A model generated the notes under the pieces. That model saw nothing but the letters and a program-made list of their open reading frames with translations. It did not search any database and was not told where the DNA came from. Below are positions 59,432 through 64,000 of a stretch of 64,000 nucleotides of DNA, one piece after another. A program made the translations under genes and the position numbers. This DNA is from Bacillus sp. FJAT-26390 (GTDB lineage: Bacteria > Bacillota > Bacilli > Paenibacillales > Paenibacillaceae): NCBI RefSeq assembly GCF_001682865.1, contig NZ_MAQX01000034.1, forward strand, positions 227,569-291,568. Direction: 5' to 3'. Positions within the stretch are counted from its first letter, which is position 1; every line of letters begins with the position of its first letter.

Positions 59432-61951
59432 TTATAGTCCGCCCGCTAAAGCTTTCCTCAAAAACTGCCCTGTATAAGAGGATGGAATATCGGCTACCTG
59501 CTCCGGCGTACCCGCAGCGATTAGCTTGCCGCCCGCTTCTCCGCCCTCTGGGCCAATGTCGATAATATAGTCAGATTCACAGATCAGCTCCAAGCTATGC
59601 TCGACCAAAATAACCGTATTGCCGGCATCCACTAATTTGTTCAGCAGCACGAGAAGCTGGCCTACATCAGTAGGATGCAGTCCTGTCGTAGGTTCATCCA
59701 GCATGTAGAGCGTATGCGTATTGGATTTTTTGTTAAGCTCCTTGGCGAGCTTAATGCGCTGGCCTTCCCCGCCGGACAACGTTTTGACCGACTGCCCGAG
59801 CTGCAAATAACCAAGCCCGACCTCGCACAGCAGCTCGATCATGCTCGCTATTTTCTCCTTGCTGCGAAACACGGACAAGCTTTCTTGAACCGTCATATTA
59901 AGCAAATCGGATATCGAATACCCATCATAGGTTACGCGGAGCACCTCTTCTTTAAATCGTTTTCCTTTGCAGGCTGTGCAGCGCACCTCCAGATCCGGAA
60001 GGAAATTCATATCCACTGTCAAAACGCCGAGACCTTGGCAAGTCTCGCAGCGGCCGCCGGGCGTATTAAACGAAAAATGTTTGGAGGTCAGCTTGCTGCT
60101 CTTCGCCGCCGGCAGCGCCGCAAACAAATTTCGCAGCTGCGTAAATATGTCCGTGTAGGTGGCAATGTTCGAGCGCTGCATGCGGCCAAGCGGCGACTGG
60201 TCAACCATAATCAAATTCCCGACATGCTCGAATCCGGTGATGCTGTCGCAGCCGTCTATTTTTTGCCCGGCCGATCCGCCCTTTGCAAGCAAATCAAACA
60301 GCAAGGTCGACTTGCCGGAGCCTGACACGCCTGTTACGGAAATAAGGCTTCCAAGCGGAAAAGAAACATCGATGTTTTTGAGATTGCGGGCATGCGCATT
60401 CGTTATACACAAATGCTTGCCGCTGCCGCGCCTTCTGCTCCGAGCAGATGCCGGCAAGCTTTCACCTCGCAAATACGCGCCCGTAACGGACTGCTCGCTT
60501 GCCATCAAATCCTCCAAGCTTCCTTCGCCAACGACCGTTCCGCCGAGGTATCCGGCGCCTGGTCCGATGTCGATAATATGGTCCGCAGCGCGCATCACCT
60601 CAACGTCATGCTCAATGACTAACACCGTATTGCCCAGATCGCGCAGCTGCAGCAATACCCGAATTAAGCCAGAGGTATCGCGCGGATGAAGCCCCGTTGT
60701 CGGCTCGTCCAATATGTAAAGGACGCCAGTCAAACCTGAGCCGAGCAGCGAGGCTAGCCTAAGGCGCTGCGACTCTCCGCCGGAGAGCGATACGGTCTGC
60801 CGATCAAGCGAGAGATAGCCAAGACCTACATCGATAATTCGCTCCAGTCGAAGCGGCATATCGGTCAAGACAGGCTTAAGCAGCGGAAGTCCTTCCAGCG
60901 GCATCGCTTCGTGCAAGCGGCTTGACCAAGCAAGCACATCCTCCAGTGACCAAGATGAAACGTCCGAGATGGAAGCGCCGGCTACGATGACCGATCTGCT
61001 TTCCTTTTTGAGCCGCTTGCCGTTGCAAGCCGTACAGCCCTGCTGCTTAAAATAGTCCCCGTCCCGCTCGATTGCTCCCTGCTCGCCATCCTTCTCCTTA
61101 TACCGTCGCCACAAGCCGGTTACGATCCCTTCAAACTTTCCGCCCCCTACCGTCTTGGGCGGCTTCGTATCAGGAAAGTGGCGAATGAACGCTTCGTTCT
61201 CAGCGCCGTAATAGAGCAGATCCCTCTGCATTTCCGAGTACTCCTTCAAAGGCAGATCAGGATCAAAAACAAACCCGTAATGCTTTCCGGCAGCGACTAA
61301 AATGTTGGCGAAGTATTCCATATACGCATCGTATAAGTAAGTTACGCAGCCCTCGCGCAAACTTAATTCCGGCTTGAACACCGCATCCAGATCCAGCGTT
61401 GCCACATGGCCGAGACCGCCGCATGATTCGCACGCGCCTTCTGGCTTATTAAACGAGAAATGCGACATGCCTAATTTCTCAAGCTCCGCATGGCAGCTCG
61501 GGCAGCTGATCGTTTGCCGTTCCTCGTCTTCCTCCGCTGCCGTTATGCCGGTGCTGCTCTCTTCGTCGAAGCTCGGAGGAATGCTCTCGCCGCAGGAGGA
61601 GCAGATTCGCTCACCCAGCCTAGAGTAAAGGAAACGCAGGTACGTGTAGATGTCCGTCACTGTGCCTACCGTCGAGCGGGGATTTCGATTCGTAACATGC
61701 TGCCCGACGCTGATGGAAGGAGACAGTCCGGCGATCGATTCGACCTTTGGCTTGCTGATCGAATCCGACACCATTCCCATCGACTCCATATATTGCCGCT
61801 GGCATTCCTTTTGCAGCGTATCCATGGCTAGCGTTGATTTTCCCGAGCCGGACGGCCCCGTCAATACGACAAGCTTGTATTTCGGAATCGAAAGCGATAC
61901 GTTTTTCAAATTATTTTCGTTCGCGCCTTTAATAACAATCATATCCTTCAT
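59432..61951 (-). CDS. UvrA-like ABC ATPase (excinuclease subunit A paralogue)
   Basis: An 839-aa UvrA paralogue, shorter than canonical UvrA (about 940-950 aa). Two Walker A motifs (TGPSGSGKST at residues 31-40; TGVSGSGKST in the second half) and two LSGGE signatures (VSLSGGESQRLRLA, KTLSGGEGQRIKLAKEL) mark the twin ABC modules. CxxC zinc modules are present (CSSCGES, CESCGGLG, CETCQGLG, CTACKGKR). Such class II UvrA proteins are found in drug-resistance or self-protection contexts rather than general repair. The start is ATG at 61951 behind GAGGAGG. Divergent from a tandem-HTH MerR gene, which may control it. Confidence 0.9.
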   Translation of the reverse strand: MKDMIVIKGANENNLKNVSLSIPKYKLVVLTGPSGSGKSTLAMDTLQKECQRQYMESMGMVSDSISKPKVESIAGLSPSISVGQHVTNRNPRSTVGTVTDIYTYLRFLYSRLGERICSSCGESIPPSFDEESSTGITAAEEDEERQTISCPSCHAELEKLGMSHFSFNKPEGACESCGGLGHVATLDLDAVFKPELSLREGCVTYLYDAYMEYFANILVAAGKHYGFVFDPDLPLKEYSEMQRDLLYYGAENEAFIRHFPDTKPPKTVGGGKFEGIVTGLWRRYKEKDGEQGAIERDGDYFKQQGCTACNGKRLKKESRSVIVAGASISDVSSWSLEDVLAWSSRLHEAMPLEGLPLLKPVLTDMPLRLERIIDVGLGYLSLDRQTVSLSGGESQRLRLASLLGSGLTGVLYILDEPTTGLHPRDTSGLIRVLLQLRDLGNTVLVIEHDVEVMRAADHIIDIGPGAGYLGGTVVGEGSLEDLMASEQSVTGAYLRGESLPASARSRRRGSGKHLCITNAHARNLKNIDVSFPLGSLISVTGVSGSGKSTLLFDLLAKGGSAGQKIDGCDSITGFEHVGNLIMVDQSPLGRMQRSNIATYTDIFTQLRNLFAALPAAKSSKLTSKHFSFNTPGGRCETCQGLGVLTVDMNFLPDLEVRCTACKGKRFKEEVLRVTYDGYSISDLLNMTVQESLSVFRSKEKIASMIELLCEVGLGYLQLGQSVKTLSGGEGQRIKLAKELNKKSNTHTLYMLDEPTTGLHPTDVGQLLVLLNKLVDAGNTVILVEHSLELICESDYIIDIGPEGGEAGGKLIAAGTPEQVADIPSSYTGQFLRKALAGGL

Positions 61952-62103
61952 GCATGTCCTCCTCGTTTTCATATCCATTTTAATTAGAAACGGTTGAGTC
62001 TTAGGCTGCCAGCACCATTCCTTTCCCGACTTTAAAACCAGCATACTACATTCATGCAAGTGGTAAGGTTGATGAATTTAAATGCCTAATTAAAGAGTTA
62101 GGT

Positions 62104-62132
62104 TTGACAAAACGTTAACTCAGGAGTTTAAT
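62104..62132 (+). promoter_or_regulatory. MerR-type promoter with dyad between -35 and -10
   Basis: TTGACA (62104-62109), 17 bases, TTTAAT (62127-62132). The dyad AACTC-AG-GAGTT (62117-62128) lies inside the spacer, as in MerR-family operators. Read as -10 TAATGT the spacing would be 19. A second AGTTAGG-like half-site lies upstream. It probably serves the MerR gene and could affect the divergent uvrA-like gene. Confidence 0.55.
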
Positions 62133-62159
62133 GTTTTTAGATAACGCGGAGGTGGATTT

Positions 62160-62864
62160 ATGACCGTTCGGCCCATTGATATCGCTAGAAAATTGAAGAT
62201 CAGCACAACCGCTTTGCGGCATTATGAAAGCTGGGGAATTATACCGCCTGTTGAGAGAGGAGCTAACGGTTACCGGATCTACACGGAGGAGCATATTGCT
62301 TATTTTGAATGTATACGGGCGATGAACGAAGGTTTTGGGATGATGCTTACCAAAAACGTGCTGTGGAAGGTGCTCTGCGGAGAAATCGATGCGGCACTAT
62401 GGCTTATGAATGGTTCGCAAGCATCGCTTCACCGCGACAAGACGATTGCCGAGAAGACGATCCGAGCGCTGGAAACGGATGAAATCGATTTGCTGCATCG
62501 GTCCGGGAAAAGGAAATGGATGACGATCGGCGAGGTATCCGATGAGACGACGATTCCAAGCTCAGCGATCCGTCACTGGGAAAAAATGGGGCTCATCACG
62601 ATTCACCGCGACAAGGACAACGGTTATCGCAGCTTCAGCCCCGCCAACCTCCGCCAAATTTTAATTATTCGCACCTTTAAATCGGCGATTTGGTCGCTTG
62701 AAATTATTCAGCAGGTTATCAAGGAAGTAGATGACAACAATGTGGAAAATGCCATCAAGATTGCCCGTGAATCACTGCAATTTCTTGATCGGATCAATAG
62801 AAGCCAGCTGCGGGGCGCCCATTATTTGTATCAGCTTTTGCACTTGAAGGATCAGATCCATTAA
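62160..62864 (+). CDS. MerR-type regulator with two HTH domains
   Basis: A 234-aa protein with two complete MerR-like winged helices in one chain. Residues 1-70 (IDIARKLKISTTALRHYESW then NGYRIYTEEHIAYFECIR) and residues 120-185 (MTIGEVSDETTIPSSAIRHW then NGYRSFSPANLRQILIIRTF) show the same motif order. Standard MerR proteins have one head and dimerise. A short C-terminal helical part follows, without an obvious effector domain. ATG at 62160 after GGAGGTGG. Divergent from the uvrA-like gene. Confidence 0.85.
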   Translation: MTVRPIDIARKLKISTTALRHYESWGIIPPVERGANGYRIYTEEHIAYFECIRAMNEGFGMMLTKNVLWKVLCGEIDAALWLMNGSQASLHRDKTIAEKTIRALETDEIDLLHRSGKRKWMTIGEVSDETTIPSSAIRHWEKMGLITIHRDKDNGYRSFSPANLRQILIIRTFKSAIWSLEIIQQVIKEVDDNNVENAIKIARESLQFLDRINRSQLRGAHYLYQLLHLKDQIH

Positions 62865-62876
62865 TCTTCGCATGCG

Positions 62877-63221
62877 TTAATGATCCTCGGGAATTCTGAT
62901 GTAATCCGATACGCTGGACTGAAGCAAGCCGATCAGATCTTCATTCATATATTCAAATTCATCCGGGATATGGAGGCAAATGACTTTTTTGCCGGCAAGG
63001 GCGCCGCTGAACTTCCCCTGCAGCCTCCGTACATGCTTTTTCTCCATGGCAAAGATGAGATCAGCCCAGCCAATATGCCCCTCCGTTACTTTAATGCGAG
63101 CATTTTCTTCCGTACCCGCCGACCTTACCTCATGCCCGTCCACACCTTGAAAAATCGTCTCGGCCGTCAAGCTCCGCCACTTGTTTCTGCTGCAAATAAA
63201 TAATAACCGAATGGGTACCAC
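62877..63221 (-). CDS. Low-molecular-weight protein-tyrosine-phosphatase-like protein
   Basis: A 114-aa protein whose N-terminal P-loop CSRNKWRSLTAE (C10 to R16-S17) fits the C-X5-R-S/T active site of the LMW-PTP/arsenate-reductase fold. It is shorter than typical LMW-PTPs (about 150). The general-acid aspartate could be in HIPDEFEYM. GTG at 63221 is used, but the ribosome binding site AGGAA is too near, so the true start is uncertain. It lies three bases behind the AraC gene stop, so they are co-transcribed. Substrate unknown. Confidence 0.75.
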   Translation of the reverse strand: MVPIRLLFICSRNKWRSLTAETIFQGVDGHEVRSAGTEENARIKVTEGHIGWADLIFAMEKKHVRRLQGKFSGALAGKKVICLHIPDEFEYMNEDLIGLLQSSVSDYIRIPEDH

Positions 63222-63224
63222 TTC

Positions 63225-64000
63225 CTATTCTTTTTCTTCTAATCGAACCTGTCCATAAGCACGATACTGCTTAGGCGTTACGCCGATCTGTTTCTTGAAT
63301 ATTTTCGTAAAATGGCTCTGATCATAAAAATTCAGCCGTGCCCAGATTTCGGACAACGTAAGCTCGGAGGCGGTCAGCAGTCTCTTTGCTTCCTCCACCT
63401 TTTCTCTCATGATATAGCTATGGATCGGAATCCCGACCTCTTTCTTGAACAGCTGCGATAAATAATTGGCGTTTAGCCGTACCTTACCTGCAAGCGCAGC
63501 GACCGATATATTCTCATAGATATGGTTAAAGATGTACTGTTGGCATTCCATGACTACCTTTGAAAATTGGCCGGCACGACTATGCCGCACTCGCTCTGCA
63601 AAACCGAGCATCGCCTCGGTTCGAAGCTTAACGACGCTTTGAATGTCGGTCAGCTCCTCCAAATGCTGAATATACAAATCGCTCATCGTATAGGCGATCT
63701 CCGAATGGAGCCCTCCTTCCATCGCTGCGCGTGTTGCAAGCGTGATTCCGGCTATCGTAATATTTTTTTGACTCCTCAGATAGCTTTTTCTGGACAAAAT
63801 GCCGAGGTTTTGCGGATCAATTGTCGCAAGCCTCTGCAGCATCTCCGTCCTGCCCTCCTTCATGTACTGGAAAAGCTGCTTCTCCAGCTCAAAGTCATGA
63901 TGAAGCGCCGTCGTCTCCCGTTGATCGGATAAATTTCGATCGACATGGCGGCCGAACCGCTCCTGCTCCGCTTGCGACAGCAGCGATCGGTGATGAAAAA
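63225..64000 (-). CDS. AraC family transcriptional regulator, C-terminal part (cut by window edge)
   Basis: The frame stays open to the right edge, so the N-terminus is missing; at least 258 codons are visible. The C-terminal about 100 residues hold two HTH motifs typical of AraC: SVAALAGKVRLNANYLSQLFKK and LTLSEIWARLNFYDQSHFTK, ending in the signature FKKQIGVTPKQYR. The upstream part is helical and does not show a recognisable ligand domain in the visible stretch. It is co-transcribed with the LMW-PTP-like gene. Confidence 0.9.
   Translation of the reverse strand, partial: FHHRSLLSQAEQERFGRHVDRNLSDQRETTALHHDFELEKQLFQYMKEGRTEMLQRLATIDPQNLGILSRKSYLRSQKNITIAGITLATRAAMEGGLHSEIAYTMSDLYIQHLEELTDIQSVVKLRTEAMLGFAERVRHSRAGQFSKVVMECQQYIFNHIYENISVAALAGKVRLNANYLSQLFKKEVGIPIHSYIMREKVEEAKRLLTASELTLSEIWARLNFYDQSHFTKIFKKQIGVTPKQYRAYGQVRLEEKE

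Noticed and set aside
1..64000. Mobile elements, CRISPR arrays, tRNA or rRNA genes
   Set aside because: I looked for transposase motifs, regular repeat-spacer arrays, tRNA ends and rRNA blocks and saw none that I could support.

Overview
The window looks like a chromosomal segment of a Paenibacillus-type Firmicute (inference from gene content). It carries a T-box-controlled thrS, a SAM-I and a c-di-AMP riboswitch, the Gram-positive helicase loaders DnaB/DnaI, YtxC, HemQ, Sda, YuiB/NDH-2/YumC, and menaquinone synthesis through futalosine (MqnC). Ribosome binding sites are mostly strong GGAGG-like sequences, sometimes with TTG or GTG starts. I see no rRNA, tRNA, CRISPR array, prophage or insertion sequence.

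Layout. 1-6.7 kb (minus): 5' end of thrS with its T-box, ytxC, mqnC, then the metA-metI-metC methionine operon behind a SAM-I riboswitch. 6.8-11.3 kb (plus): corA with a short acidic/proline leader ORF, a LysR regulator, a histidinol phosphatase, a DMT permease and an HxlR regulator. 11.4-16 kb: sdhCAB on minus, with a divergent LysR gene at its head and a Fur-box promoter firing antisense at its tail. 16-19.5 kb: ktrB-ktrA-CPA1 antiporter operon under a c-di-AMP riboswitch. 19.6-27.1 kb: CPBP protease, uvrC, a small membrane protein, and the sulfate operon sbp-cysT-cysW-yezD, which has no ATPase gene. 27.3-30.3 kb: dnaB-dnaI and yuiB. 30.4-32.2 kb: hemQ and an APH-fold kinase.

32.4-41.1 kb holds two transport operons on minus. 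One is an AfuA/Fe3+-type ABC operon with two binding proteins and a fused permease, with a CcpA cre site at its promoter. The other is an ascorbate-type PTS with a PRD regulator. 41.2-44.5 kb: NDH-2 (with a Rex site) and a small partner, divergent from the YumC-type flavoprotein; then a zinc-ribbon gene whose start is buried in a long inverted repeat, and sda beside a DnaA-box cluster. 44.9-50.8 kb: a UgpA/E/B-type ABC operon with HAD and calcineurin-like hydrolases and a divergent GbsR-type regulator.

50.9-64 kb: a YheC/D-like ATP-grasp protein, topB, a membrane metallophosphoesterase, a secreted or anchored unknown, the wreck of a BceRS-BceAB module (only the response regulator is intact), an MBL hydrolase behind a perfect promoter, a UvrA paralogue divergent from an unusual tandem-HTH MerR protein, a small LMW-PTP-like protein and the C-terminal part of an AraC regulator.

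The most interesting signals are regulatory: an MgtL-like leader ORF before corA, a 22-bp hairpin masking the start of the zinc-ribbon gene, a Fur-controlled promoter convergent with sdhCAB, and a MerR protein with two DNA-binding heads.
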